Shown here piece by piece: positions 15,636 to 24,644 of a stretch of DNA of 64,000 nucleotides. Source of the DNA: Enterococcus moraviensis ATCC BAA-383 (GTDB lineage: Bacteria; Bacillota; Bacilli; Lactobacillales; Enterococcaceae); assembly GCF_000407445.1 (NCBI RefSeq), contig NZ_ASWB01000003.1, forward strand, positions 558,001 through 622,000, given 5' to 3'. The notes below the pieces were generated by a model. It had not been told where the DNA came from. It searched no databases and saw only the letters and a list, made by a program, of their open reading frames with translations. The number at the start of each line of letters is the position of its first letter. Positions within the stretch are counted from its first letter, which is position 1. The translations under genes and the position numbers were made by a program.

Positions 15636-16628
15636 ATGAAGCAATTGATTAATTCCAGCGGGCATATACGTCAGCAATTACTAGCTGGACTTACTTATAC
15701 ATATGAGGATAAATTAAATTGGCAAAAAGGAACTGGTATTGTCACTAAAAAAAAGATTGCAGAAAATAAAGTGGTCTTGCTCAGCGGCGGTGGTTGTGGC
15801 CATGAACCTGCTCACATTGGTTATATTGGAGAAAATATGTTAGATTGCGCAGTGATGGGGGCTATTTTTGAACCGCCAGCAAGTAATGAAATTCTTCAAG
15901 CAATCGAACAAACCTATAATGGACATGGAACTTTGCTGATTATTAAAAATTTTGAAAAGGATTTAGTTCGTTTCTTAGATGCTGAAAAACAAGCACAGGC
16001 AAAAGGACTATTGATTTCTCATGTCATTGTAGACGACGATTGTTCTATTGAGAGTGGCACCTTCGAAAAAAGACGCCGCGGCGTTGCGGGTACTGTTTTT
16101 GTGCATAAAATTCTTGGTGCTGCCGCTGCTGTTGGAGCGACCTTAGACGAGTTACAGACGCTAGCCAAGCAAGTAATTCCTCTAATCAAAACGTTAGGCG
16201 TGGCATTTTCACCAGCCTCTCCTATAGGAATCGTCCCTCAGCAATATGAATTAGGAGAAGACGAAATGTATTTTGGCATTGGGATTCACGGCGAACCCGG
16301 TTATCGCATCGAAACCATGCAATCTTCAGAGAGAATCGCGATTGAGCTTGTTAATAAATTAAAACAACAATACAATCGAAATGAGTTAACAAAGGCAGCT
16401 GTTTTAGTGAACGGTTTAGGCAGCACTCCTTTACTTGAACTTAGTATTTTCATGAATGACGTTCAACAATTGCTAGAAATCGAAGATATAGAAATAACGT
16501 ATAAACGAATGGGTAATTTTTTGACAGCTTATAATACCAACGGCCTTTCTTTAACTTTGCTAATGCTTAAAGAGGACAAATGGTTAGACTACTTAAACGC
16601 TCCAACCGACGCTTTTGGCTGGGGATAA
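15636..16628 (+). CDS. dhaQ: DhaQ, dihydroxyacetone-binding coactivator
   Basis: This 330-residue DhaK paralogue keeps the substrate fold and the binding histidine (His218 in GIGIHGEPGY) and SGGGCGHEPAHIGYIG near 50-65. The KNYSGD loop of DhaK is replaced by KNFEKD. In Lactococcus lactis DhaQ binds dihydroxyacetone and, with the TetR-type protein DhaS, activates the dha operon. Divergence from dhaK and convergence with dhaS support the same role here. The ribosome site is ggagcggagg. It could in principle be a second kinase subunit, but the loop change and lack of its own dhaL argue for regulation. Confidence 0.85.
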   Translation: MKQLINSSGHIRQQLLAGLTYTYEDKLNWQKGTGIVTKKKIAENKVVLLSGGGCGHEPAHIGYIGENMLDCAVMGAIFEPPASNEILQAIEQTYNGHGTLLIIKNFEKDLVRFLDAEKQAQAKGLLISHVIVDDDCSIESGTFEKRRRGVAGTVFVHKILGAAAAVGATLDELQTLAKQVIPLIKTLGVAFSPASPIGIVPQQYELGEDEMYFGIGIHGEPGYRIETMQSSERIAIELVNKLKQQYNRNELTKAAVLVNGLGSTPLLELSIFMNDVQQLLEIEDIEITYKRMGNFLTAYNTNGLSLTLLMLKEDKWLDYLNAPTDAFGWG

Positions 16629-16683
16629 AAAAAGAATGAACAACAATGTCCTTTTCACTAAGACCTTGTTGTTCATTCTTTTT
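16629..16683. terminator. Bidirectional terminator between dhaQ and dhaS
   Basis: AAAGAATGAACAACAA pairs perfectly with TTGTTGTTCATTCTTT across a 19-base loop, with T runs on both strands. Its right arm includes the dhaS stop codon. Confidence 0.85.
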
Positions 16684-17221
16684 CTTCAAAGCTCATTAAA
16701 AATGCAAATCTCATTTGTTCTGCAAATTGATGGGACTCAATTTTACACCCTTTAATGATCCATTTCGTTGTTAAGGAGACAAATGCATTCGCATAAAATT
16801 CTTCTAAAAATAAGTGATCAGAATCATTCAACTCATTCTCTGCGTTCTTTTTAACGACAAGAACTTGATTGATCAAAACCTTTAAGTGTTGCGTATAATA
16901 TTCTTGAAACGAATTTTGCCCTTCAAAAAGCAAAACATTACGATAAAAAAGTTGGTTTTCCTCAAAATAAATAAACAAATTTTCTACAATGACCTGCCAA
17001 CCTTCATACGCCAGATTATCTTCAATTTTTTCAATAGCCTCTTGTTGAAAAATCCAATCCACCAAATCAAATTTGTCCTGAAAATGGTCATAAAACGTTT
17101 GGCGTCGCATATTACTTTCTTGCATGATTTTTGCGATCGTTACTTTTTCAAAGCCAATTTGTGCTACGAGCTTTTTAAATACCTTCGCGATTTTCTTTTT
17201 CGTAATCAATGATCCTGTCAT
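16673..17221 (-). CDS. dhaS: DhaS, TetR-type transcriptional activator of the dha operon
   Basis: This 182-residue protein has an N-terminal TetR helix-turn-helix (about 8-55, with FEKVTIAKIMQESNMRRQTFYDHF) and a helical C-terminal domain of the DhaS type. Unlike most TetR proteins, lactococcal DhaS activates, in complex with DhaQ loaded with dihydroxyacetone. A matching operator lies at 15521-15542. The gene converges on dhaQ and shares its terminator. The ribosome site AAAGGTG precedes ATG 17221. Confidence 0.85.
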   Translation of the reverse strand: MTGSLITKKKIAKVFKKLVAQIGFEKVTIAKIMQESNMRRQTFYDHFQDKFDLVDWIFQQEAIEKIEDNLAYEGWQVIVENLFIYFEENQLFYRNVLLFEGQNSFQEYYTQHLKVLINQVLVVKKNAENELNDSDHLFLEEFYANAFVSLTTKWIIKGCKIESHQFAEQMRFAFLMSFEEKE

Positions 17222-17353
17222 TTATCTGCACCTTTAATTTCTTTATTGCCTTTATTGTACCAGTTAATCGACAGTAAGAAAATCAATGCTCCTACGAATA
17301 AATAAAAAAGATAAAACTGACTTGATTTCCCAGTTTTATCTTTTGATCACTTT

Positions 17354-18115
17354 TTATAAATTTTGTCTTTCTAATGTTCTTAGCGAGATATAACCAAAAA
17401 CCACGATTGATATAAGCGTAAGGAACACTTGGAAAATATAACTTCCAGTTGAGCTAAAATCAAATGAGTAAGCTAACGATTTTAAAATCCCAATAATCAA
17501 ACTACTTAAAATATTGAAGCCAAAGAATAATAAGAAGGACAAATTTTTACCTTTCATTATAATACATGAAGTAGCAATGACCATCAGCATATTTAAATAA
17601 CCTAATAAAGAGTCAACCATAAATTTACCAAAACTCAAATCTGTATAATAAAACGCCGAATTAAATCCTTCCGCAAAACTATCCCATGAATCCAGTTGTA
17701 CCAATTTTATCATAAATAGAATCGTTGGAATCAGTGCAATCATCAACATCATCACAATTGTACAAATAAAAATCGCACCAATTTTTGCGAAAAATAATTT
17801 CCGTCTATTTACACCAGACGCAACCATCATTGCCATAACGTTATTCTTATAATCCATCGAAATCATGTGAAATGGATAGACATACGCAAAAATTATATTA
17901 GCCAAAACTACGATAAACCCAACTAGTACAATCGTTCCCACCATTGATGCAGTAGCACTTGATCCATAATATGAATCTGAATTGTCCGCTAATACATTCA
18001 ATGTAAGTATCGTTAAAATAATGTTCACTACCCCAATCACTCCAGCAGTGATCAAAAAGCTTTTATCTCGTAAAAATTTAAATAATTCCATTTTAAAAAT
18101 CAGTTTTCCAGTCAT
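17354..18115 (-). CDS. ABC transporter permease (ABC-2 type)
   Basis: This 253-residue membrane protein has six hydrophobic segments (about 18-40, 55-80, 105-135, 160-185, 190-212, 222-245) in the ABC-2 exporter pattern. It is encoded 11 bases after the ATPase at 18127-18993 with ribosome site AGGAGGGG, so the two form one exporter. Such two-gene systems often export peptides or protect against them. No adjacent regulator or precursor peptide reveals the substrate. Confidence 0.8.
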   Translation of the reverse strand: MTGKLIFKMELFKFLRDKSFLITAGVIGVVNIILTILTLNVLADNSDSYYGSSATASMVGTIVLVGFIVVLANIIFAYVYPFHMISMDYKNNVMAMMVASGVNRRKLFFAKIGAIFICTIVMMLMIALIPTILFMIKLVQLDSWDSFAEGFNSAFYYTDLSFGKFMVDSLLGYLNMLMVIATSCIIMKGKNLSFLLFFGFNILSSLIIGILKSLAYSFDFSSTGSYIFQVFLTLISIVVFGYISLRTLERQNL

Positions 18116-18126
18116 TATCGCCCCTC

Positions 18127-18993
18127 CTAATTCAATTTCTCATCTAAAATTTTCACTTTAGATAACTCAGAAATCTCAATTGCATCCTCTATCAAGCGTT
18201 GTTTCACAAGTGCCCAACGTTCATCAGAGATGTCCAATTTCACACCATCTTCAGCATCTACTTGATAATAATAATTCACTTCATCTAAAATTTCTTTTAG
18301 ACGAGTATTATTTGTTGTCTCGATACGGCGAATTTGTTTTTCCTTTTCAACATTGATATCAATCGTTTCTGCAATCCGACCACGATCGATCACATACACA
18401 ATATCACACAATGCTTCTAGGTCATTTTGGACATGACTAGAAATTACTAATGTTAATCCTTCTTCCGTCAATTGTTTTAAATATTTTTTAAACCACTTAA
18501 CGGTATCGATATCTAAGCCACGGAATGGCTCGTCTAAAATCAAAACTTCTGGTTTGTGCATCAACGCAATCAATAAAATCAATTTTTTCTGCATACCATA
18601 TGAATATGTTTTTACTTTTTGATCTAAAACAGCATACAGATCTAACTCTCTTGCTAAATCTCTCGCTTTTTCTTCATCAAAATTCCCACGTAAGCCTGAA
18701 AAATATTGAATGTTAAACCAACCTGAACGATTCGAATAAACAGACATACCATCTAACACGATCCCAACATTTAATAACACTTCATTATGTTGTTTGACCG
18801 AAATATCATCAATCAAAATTTCTCCTTGATAATTGGCAATAATGTTGGTCATACATTTAAAGAACGTTGTTTTACCAGCACCATTATGACCAACTAGACC
18901 ATACGAAGTGCCTTTTTCAAAGTCAAGTGAACGGATGTTCAAAACTTCAGCACGACCATAGCGCATAACTAAATCCCTTACTTTAATTTCCAT
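18127..18993 (-). CDS. ABC transporter ATP-binding protein
   Basis: This 288-residue ATPase has Walker A GHNGAGKTT (about 35-43), a variant signature YSYGMQKK (about 129) and Walker B VLILDEP (about 153). The switch His is in ISSHVQ. The signature reads SYGM rather than LSGGQ, as in several ABC-2 exporter families. A C-terminal extension of about 75 residues may be regulatory. First gene of a two-gene operon with the permease; the ribosome site is AAAGGAG. Confidence 0.88.
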   Translation of the reverse strand: MEIKVRDLVMRYGRAEVLNIRSLDFEKGTSYGLVGHNGAGKTTFFKCMTNIIANYQGEILIDDISVKQHNEVLLNVGIVLDGMSVYSNRSGWFNIQYFSGLRGNFDEEKARDLARELDLYAVLDQKVKTYSYGMQKKLILLIALMHKPEVLILDEPFRGLDIDTVKWFKKYLKQLTEEGLTLVISSHVQNDLEALCDIVYVIDRGRIAETIDINVEKEKQIRRIETTNNTRLKEILDEVNYYYQVDAEDGVKLDISDERWALVKQRLIEDAIEISELSKVKILDEKLN

Positions 18994-19096
18994 AGTAAAC
19001 TCCTTTAATTTTTTGTTTTTTTACTTCGTTCTACACCCTAAATAAAAATGTAACAATACTAGTTTATCATGTTTTTTAATGTATATGGAGAGAAAT

Positions 19097-19138
19097 TAAG
19101 AACTGAGAGTAACTTACATTCGTCACTCTCAGTTCTTA
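19097..19138 (-). terminator. Hairpin after the coiled-coil gene
   Basis: TAAGAACTGAGAGT pairs perfectly with ACTCTCAGTTCTTA across a 14-base loop, five bases after the stop codon. The T run is short. Confidence 0.65.
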
Positions 19139-19143
19139 CACCC

Positions 19144-21264
19144 TTACTGTCCTTCGTTTTGTCGCGCAAGATATATTTCTAAGTATTCACTCAACAGTTT
19201 ATACCCTTCCATCTTTTGCTCGACTTCTTTAGGACAATAAATCCATTTCCCCATGACTTTTCTTTTCTTAGATAATATGTTTACTTCTTCTAAAAAGTCA
19301 TTCAAATCATCAATCAATTTTTGCGTGCTTAATTCGTTGCCTAATAAAATATCTTTTTTCTCTCGCTCATAAACGGTTGCCCATAAATAAGGTAATACTT
19401 CAATACTGCGAATATTGGCATAAAAGTCATCTTTTGGCATCATTCCTTTATGCCCCATACCTCTTCCTAGTTGGAAAAGTGAATGGATATCCCACTCTAA
19501 TTTTTTCAGGCGACGTAATGAGGGTCCTTGTGCCTCTTCAGCAGAGCGATTATTTTGATCATACCCTTCTTCCAAAGCCCATGAACTTTTTGCCTCAGTC
19601 GTTTGAGGATGTTTCTCGGAAACTCGATCAAGCATTTCTTCGATCGCTAACGTCACAGTCGGTCTTTCTTCTCCCATGTCGGCCGTTGCTCTTGGTCGAT
19701 TTGCTTGCAGGAATGTCTCTTTTGACGGAAAACTTCTGCTTTCTTGTGTCACTGGTTTTGATGGGGCTGGAGCAGCCGGTCCTATCATTTGACTCGTTGA
19801 TTTTGCCACAGGTGCTTTTTGAACCGCTACCGCTGGTTCTTTCTTTACGATTGGAGCTGTTTGACTTTGACGCATTTTTTGTTCTAATTCAGCAATTTTT
19901 TGGTGCGCTTTGATCAATTGGATATCCACTTTCCCAACAGTTTGGGTTAATTTTATGATTTCTGTCGCATTTGATTTTAATTGTTCTTGGTCTTTTTGAT
20001 GTTGTTCAGCTAGTTTTATTGTAGAATCGCTTTTTGTCAGTTTTACGACAGGTATTTTTTTCTTTTCCGTTTTCACTGTTGCCAGTTCCGTTTCGACACT
20101 TTGCAATTTCTTCGTCAATTGATCGATCACTTGATTCAACTTAATCGTTTCTGATGCTGTTTCTTGTAATTGTCCATGATCTTTTTCGATTCGTGCCAAT
20201 GCTTCTGAATCTGGCTTTGTTTCTAAAACAGTTGATTCTACTGTACTTAATTTATTATTTATTTGTTGTAATTGCTGTGCAATACTCGTGACTTCTTCAC
20301 TAGTTGTTGCTAGTTTATCGGCTAAGAGATTTTGTTCATTATTTGTCTTCCTAGCTGTAGAAAAATTCAGTTTAGGTCTAGACGCTGGTTTATTTTTTTC
20401 AATGGTCTCGTTTAATGTTAAGACTTGTTGATCGGTTTGAGTCATTCTTTGCGTTAGCAAATCAATCTTCTTTAAGGCTTCTTCCAAACGGGTTTCTAAA
20501 GACGGCCCCGCTTCTTCCCCAGCGCCAAATGTAATCTTAAACTTAGGCGGCATTTTGGGTTTCGGCAGATTATTTAATTTATCCTCTACTTGCATTTTGA
20601 AAGATGCAAACTCTTTGATCAGCTGCGTTATTTTCGCATCTGTCGCCTTTAATTGTTTCGCATTTTCAGATTCCAATGCCTCTTTTGCTGCAACTTTACT
20701 TTGGACTACTTTCACTACTGGTGGTGTTTTCTTTCCTTTAACAGCTTGAACTTCCTTATAGATATCATTTAGATTTTCACTAAATTGATTCATCATTTCC
20801 GTTAGTAGTAAAACTTCACTATTTGTCTCCTGTAATCCTTTCATCATTTCAACAGGAACTTCTTCCGTAAAACTAGAGACATGTTCTAAAGGCAATTCAG
20901 GAACTTTTAAGCTACTAATCCACGTACGTAAATCGCTAATTTGCAACTTGCTAAGCGGGTGTGCTAAAGCAATTAATAGCGTAACATAAACCGCTTTTTG
21001 CGTTACTCGTACATAAAGATTTTTTGCAACGCAGTCTTCAAATTCCTGATTAAATTGTTCAGGAAGATCCGTTAAAAGTTCTTCAAATTGTTCTGGTTGT
21101 TCATAATCCGATGACCCCTCGAACTTCCTTAATAGGTAAACAGAATATTGACTCAACACTTCATCTGAGTATATCTCTTCTCCTAATCGGTTTGCTTCGA
21201 TTTCTTTTCTTAAAAAAACTTTTTTATTTTCTGTTGTATTTTTTGTGATAGTCAACTTTTCCAT
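19144..21264 (-). CDS. Large cytoplasmic coiled-coil protein, unknown function
   Basis: This 706-residue protein has no signal peptide or membrane segment. A helical N-terminal domain (about 1-150) is followed by heptad-rich coiled coils (about 150-465). These are broken by short basic Pro/Val linkers (PPVVKVVQSK, PPKFKITFGAG, RPKLNFSTARK, IPVVKLTKSD) that look like repeats of one linker type. A low-complexity Ala/Pro stretch (about 475-520) follows. The C-terminal domain (about 575-700) has conserved-looking WDIHSLFQLGRGMGHKGM and GKWIYCPKEVEQKMEGY. The layout suggests a scaffold or filament-forming protein. I recognise no family. It is a single gene with its own hairpin terminator. Confidence 0.7.
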   Translation of the reverse strand: MEKLTITKNTTENKKVFLRKEIEANRLGEEIYSDEVLSQYSVYLLRKFEGSSDYEQPEQFEELLTDLPEQFNQEFEDCVAKNLYVRVTQKAVYVTLLIALAHPLSKLQISDLRTWISSLKVPELPLEHVSSFTEEVPVEMMKGLQETNSEVLLLTEMMNQFSENLNDIYKEVQAVKGKKTPPVVKVVQSKVAAKEALESENAKQLKATDAKITQLIKEFASFKMQVEDKLNNLPKPKMPPKFKITFGAGEEAGPSLETRLEEALKKIDLLTQRMTQTDQQVLTLNETIEKNKPASRPKLNFSTARKTNNEQNLLADKLATTSEEVTSIAQQLQQINNKLSTVESTVLETKPDSEALARIEKDHGQLQETASETIKLNQVIDQLTKKLQSVETELATVKTEKKKIPVVKLTKSDSTIKLAEQHQKDQEQLKSNATEIIKLTQTVGKVDIQLIKAHQKIAELEQKMRQSQTAPIVKKEPAVAVQKAPVAKSTSQMIGPAAPAPSKPVTQESRSFPSKETFLQANRPRATADMGEERPTVTLAIEEMLDRVSEKHPQTTEAKSSWALEEGYDQNNRSAEEAQGPSLRRLKKLEWDIHSLFQLGRGMGHKGMMPKDDFYANIRSIEVLPYLWATVYEREKKDILLGNELSTQKLIDDLNDFLEEVNILSKKRKVMGKWIYCPKEVEQKMEGYKLLSEYLEIYLARQNEGQ

Positions 21265-21496
21265 ATGTACTAACGGCCCCTTTTTTACTTATACCTTGCC
21301 CTCTTATTAAGAAATATTTTTTATGGTTCTATATGTATCATGTCTTTTTTTTAAACAATCATCTTTAATTTTACCTTAAAAACCTATAGATTTGTTTTCA
21401 TAAAATGCGCTGATATAGTAAAAAAATGAGAATAACTATTTAAAAAGACACATTTATGTTCTTTTTTAATTAATTCATCATCGTGAAATCACACAA

Positions 21497-21538
21497 AAAA
21501 GACAACATAAAACGATGAATCGTTTTATGTTGTCTTTT
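21497..21538. terminator. Terminator after the TMEM175-like gene
   Basis: A perfect 20-bp stem (aaaagacaacataaaacgat / its complement) with a two-base loop is flanked by A and T runs, so it can act on both strands. Confidence 0.85.
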
Positions 21539-21539
21539 G

Positions 21540-22118
21540 TTATTCTTTATATTTTTTTTCAATTCGCCGATCTGGAATGATCCACATAATCAAAATCCCA
21601 ATATTCACAATCAATACAAAATAAGGATGGAGCAGAAAACCTAAAATCAATCCTACTATATTCATAATAATCGTAATATACGATTTATTATAGCGTTGAA
21701 ATAATTCACTTAATGTAGAATCCGAACCATTCACTCTTATCAGTTCTCTCGTTAATATCAGATATGAAATATTCGCTAATAGCGTCATTATACCGTAAGT
21801 TATCTGTGGAATTAAGCTATCAATGAAATCACCGACCCATGCTGTCGCAAACGGAACCAATGTTAAAGTAAAAATAAAAAAATTATTTGCCCAAAGTACC
21901 CGTCCATCGATTTTATGAACTAATTGGAACATGTGATGATGATTATTCCAATAAATTGCCAGCATGACAAAACTCACTATATAGATAAACAGTTTCCGTT
22001 CAATACCAGCTAAACCAGCTAATGTATCTGTCGTAGGCTGATGTAATTCTAAAACTAAGATAGTCATCACAATCGCAATGACGGCATCTGTAAAGGCTTC
22101 TAGTCTTGATTTCGACAT
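21540..22118 (-). CDS. TMEM175 (DUF1211) family potassium channel-like protein
   Basis: This 192-residue membrane protein begins MSKSRLEAFTDAVIAIVMTI, matching the RxxxFSDAVxAI signature in helix 1 of bacterial TMEM175 channels, with Thr for Ser. Six hydrophobic segments follow. Bacterial TMEM175 proteins are tetrameric K+-permeable channels without the usual selectivity filter. A His-rich turn (NNHHHMF, about 58-64) follows helix 2. No neighbours are related to ion homeostasis. Confidence 0.8.
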   Translation of the reverse strand: MSKSRLEAFTDAVIAIVMTILVLELHQPTTDTLAGLAGIERKLFIYIVSFVMLAIYWNNHHHMFQLVHKIDGRVLWANNFFIFTLTLVPFATAWVGDFIDSLIPQITYGIMTLLANISYLILTRELIRVNGSDSTLSELFQRYNKSYITIIMNIVGLILGFLLHPYFVLIVNIGILIMWIIPDRRIEKKYKE

Positions 22119-22284
22119 CTTTTTTCATCTCCTTATTTTTATTTTACGTTCTTTTTCAGTTTATGCAATCAATTTGACCCGCCTAAAGATGGAGAGAAAA
22201 TCAGCCTTTAGATGGATTCTTCACTGACAGATTCTTGCTATACTTTATTCATAGAGAACGAGAGAAAAAATGGAGGTTTTAAGA

Positions 22285-22482
22285 ATGAGACAACAATCGA
22301 TGATAATGAATATATTACTAGTAATTGGGTTATTTTTCGTTGGAAGCATTGTATTAAGTATTGTACTTGGTTTATTGAGTGGTCTGTTATGGCTTGCGAT
22401 CAAGATCATGATTCCTGTGGCTATCGCAGTTTGGTTGGTTCGTATGATTTCAAGTCCTTCAAACCGTCGTAGATATTACTAA
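22285..22482 (+). CDS. Small membrane protein, hypothetical
   Basis: Starting at ATG 22285 (ribosome site tggagg, eight bases away) the product is 65 residues. It has one long or two closely packed hydrophobic segments (about 7-50) rich in Leu, Ile, Val and Gly, and a basic Arg/Tyr end (NRRRYY). It is a single gene ending in a strong terminator, divergent from the TMEM175-like gene. No family is recognised. Confidence 0.6.
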   Translation: MRQQSMIMNILLVIGLFFVGSIVLSIVLGLLSGLLWLAIKIMIPVAIAVWLVRMISSPSNRRRYY

Positions 22483-22509
22483 ACACAACAAATAATTCAA
22501 CATAAATAA

Positions 22510-22543
22510 AAAAAAGAGCTGGATTAAATCCAGCTCTTTTTTT
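22510..22543. terminator. Bidirectional terminator
   Basis: AAAAAAGAGCTGGAT / ATCCAGCTCTTTTTT with a three-base loop separates the convergent small membrane protein and DUF5105-type lipoprotein genes. Confidence 0.9.
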
Positions 22544-22545
22544 GT

Positions 22546-23637
22546 TTATTTGCTTATATCACCACGAAAAGCTTGTTCAAAACTATCGAAGTAATTCATT
22601 GAACCTTTTGTTTGAATTTCCCATTTATCTTCTTTTTTCTTCATTACTACTTTAAAACCATCACTGTAGTTATCGATACTAACTGGTTTTGTATTTTTGA
22701 AAATCTCAGGTAATTTATCTAACACGGCCTTTTGAGCGGCTTTATTTCTCTCACTAAAATCTTGATCTCTATTCGCATCATAATATTCATCGTTTGCCGC
22801 ATCCATATCATCTCTCATTTCCTTAAAAGATAATGCTTCCACGTTAACTGTTACTTCCGCTACATCAGGGAAATAAGAAGTGATTTCATAGTCAACAGTC
22901 GCTACTTTAGCGTTATCTTCTCTAAATACTTTCGCCAAAGCCATGCCTTCTTCATCCGTTACTTTGTAGTCATAAAATTGTTTCTTGATTGCTTTAGTAA
23001 AGTTTTCATCAAAGTTTTTAACTGCTTCATCACGATCATTCGCTACAAGCTTGTTATAATCTTTATTTTCAGTCGCTAAAAAGACTTCGTCAATAAAAGC
23101 TGTTGCACTCTTAGTTGCATCTCCACTATGGTCTTTGTATTCAGATGTATCAACATCAAGAATAATTGGCTTAGGTTCTTCTTTCCCATCATAAATTCTT
23201 GGTTCAAAGTGTAACTTGTATTCTGCTTTTTTGTCTACTGGGAATACAATGTAGCCTGTTTTACTTTTTTTACCAGAAATTTTTTCATACGAAAGAATAG
23301 GCGTTTTGCTATCATCTAAAAAAAGGCTTAACGCTTCGATTTTACTATCATCTTCATCGTAAAGCATGATATCTGTCGCACTCATATCCAAACTTTTATC
23401 TGTTTCATTTTTGATTGTTACTTTTAATGCTAGAAAGCCTTCCCCATCTTCTGCTTCCTCATTTTTTGGAACAACGTATTCCCCTTCATCGATCGAAATA
23501 GAAGCAACTTTAGATTTTGATGCTTTCTTTTCTGTTTTAGTATCTTCTTCACTTTTCTTAGAAGAACCTGTCCCTCCGCATGCTGCTAATGAAATTATAG
23601 CAACTGCTGATAAAAATACTAACCCTAACTTCTTCAT
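22546..23637 (-). CDS. DUF5105-type lipoprotein
   Basis: This 363-residue protein has a lipoprotein signal peptide (basic start, hydrophobic core, lipobox SLAAC with Cys20). A charged linker (about 25-43) leads to an N-terminal immunoglobulin-like domain of the DUF4352 kind (about 44-165, FLALKVTIKNETDKSLDMS). A C-terminal DUF5105-like domain follows (about 175-355). Such proteins are membrane-anchored and exposed outside; their function is unknown. The minus-strand promoter TTGAGA-N17-TATAGT lies at 23680-23708. An unusual 14-bp inverted repeat spans the promoter spacer and the ribosome site. Confidence 0.8.
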   Translation of the reverse strand: MKKLGLVFLSAVAIISLAACGGTGSSKKSEEDTKTEKKASKSKVASISIDEGEYVVPKNEEAEDGEGFLALKVTIKNETDKSLDMSATDIMLYDEDDSKIEALSLFLDDSKTPILSYEKISGKKSKTGYIVFPVDKKAEYKLHFEPRIYDGKEEPKPIILDVDTSEYKDHSGDATKSATAFIDEVFLATENKDYNKLVANDRDEAVKNFDENFTKAIKKQFYDYKVTDEEGMALAKVFREDNAKVATVDYEITSYFPDVAEVTVNVEALSFKEMRDDMDAANDEYYDANRDQDFSERNKAAQKAVLDKLPEIFKNTKPVSIDNYSDGFKVVMKKKEDKWEIQTKGSMNYFDSFEQAFRGDISK

Positions 23638-23643
23638 TTCATT

Positions 23644-23708
23644 CTCCTTCTAACTATTTATTAGACACCATTCTATTTTACTATAGTTAGAAGGAGGATT
23701 TATCTCAA
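23644..23708 (-). promoter_or_regulatory. Promoter and 14-bp inverted repeat covering the ribosome site
   Basis: The minus strand has TTGAGA (23703-23708) and TATAGT (23680-23685) spaced by 17. CTCCTTCTAACTAT (complement of 23683-23696) and ATAGTTAGAAGGAG (complement of 23644-23657) are perfect inverted arms; the second contains the Shine-Dalgarno sequence. If transcription starts upstream of the first arm, the hairpin would hide the ribosome site. Confidence 0.5.
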
Positions 23709-23740
23709 TCTTATTGGGATTGTTTCAATTTTTTGAGAAT

Positions 23741-24538
23741 TTAAGATCCTTCGTTTATATCGCCTATATACATTTTATTTTTATGAAGAAATAGCTGTTG
23801 GTCTTTGATTGTGTCAATCGCTTCTACTGCGTACTCGATTCCTTTATGATAATCTTTATGCACTTGCTTTGAAACAGTCAAAAGGTTGCTTTCATGATCA
23901 CTCCCACCCTCTGATACAAAAACTAAATGATGAATTTCCATTTGTTGATTACTAGCAGGTATCCTAACACCAAACCGATTCGTTAGTGCTAAATCCTCTC
24001 CAGTTATTCTACAATAAAATCGATCTCTACTGGCAATTCTATAGGGCAATGTCGAAACACCGCGTTTGAAAAATGTAGTTTTACCGTAATTTCGACTACA
24101 AGTGTCTGAACAAAATGATTTACGTCGACCTTCTAAAGGTTGATTACACCATTTGCATAAGCGCTTATTTTCTCTAAAATCAATCGTTTTAAATCCTAAT
24201 TCTTCTCCAAAAGCTTTTTCGTATTCATAAAGACTTAACCATCGTCTTGTATAGGTATCTGTATTTTCTTCTAAACGTAGCTGACTGCCTTTGGCTTTAT
24301 ACTTATATTTATCTGGTATTTCTTCAACAATCTCTTGGATTTCCTTTTTCCTTTCTTTAGAAAAAGCAGAAAAATCATTTGCGGTCAATTCACCTACACC
24401 AAATTGACCAACGCTCTTACATTTAAAACAAATATAAAACTGCGGTAATTCTGACTTTTCTTCTGGAAAAAGCAATTCAACTTTTCTTGAACATTTTGGG
24501 CAATAAGCTTTAGGTAATTTAAATCGATGATAGCTCAT
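23741..24538 (-). CDS. HNH endonuclease domain protein with zinc ribbons
   Basis: This 265-residue protein has an N-terminal zinc ribbon (YCPKC and ICFKC, about 12-41), then a second cysteine cluster (LCKWC with CSDTC, about 127-148). A C-terminal HNH-like block follows: EIHHLVFVSEGG at about 200-211, Asn in SNLLTVS and His in VHKDYHK. The second cluster resembles the CxxC...FCSxxC motif common before HNH domains. It probably binds and may cleave nucleic acid. There is no adjacent methylase, phage terminase or intron, so it may be a stand-alone nuclease or defence protein. The catalytic layout is inferred from the motif only. Confidence 0.7.
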   Translation of the reverse strand: MSYHRFKLPKAYCPKCSRKVELLFPEEKSELPQFYICFKCKSVGQFGVGELTANDFSAFSKERKKEIQEIVEEIPDKYKYKAKGSQLRLEENTDTYTRRWLSLYEYEKAFGEELGFKTIDFRENKRLCKWCNQPLEGRRKSFCSDTCSRNYGKTTFFKRGVSTLPYRIASRDRFYCRITGEDLALTNRFGVRIPASNQQMEIHHLVFVSEGGSDHESNLLTVSKQVHKDYHKGIEYAVEAIDTIKDQQLFLHKNKMYIGDINEGS

Positions 24539-24591
24539 AAAGTCAGTCCTTTGTATTTTTTTCTATTATAACGTATTTTTCAATTTAAAAA

Positions 24592-24623
24592 GTAGAGGAT
24601 GGTTTGAAAAAACCATCCTCTAC
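24592..24623 (-). terminator. Terminator after the duplicated helical protein gene
   Basis: GTAGAGGATGGTTT / AAACCATCCTCTAC is a perfect 14-bp stem with a four-base loop, followed by T residues on the minus strand. Confidence 0.85.
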
Positions 24624-24644
24624 TTTCTTATTAAGAGTTAGACA

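Noticed and set aside
19377-19913. 178-codon plus-strand frame
   Set aside because: It is antisense to the coiled-coil gene, with no ribosome site; an effect of biased codon use in that gene.
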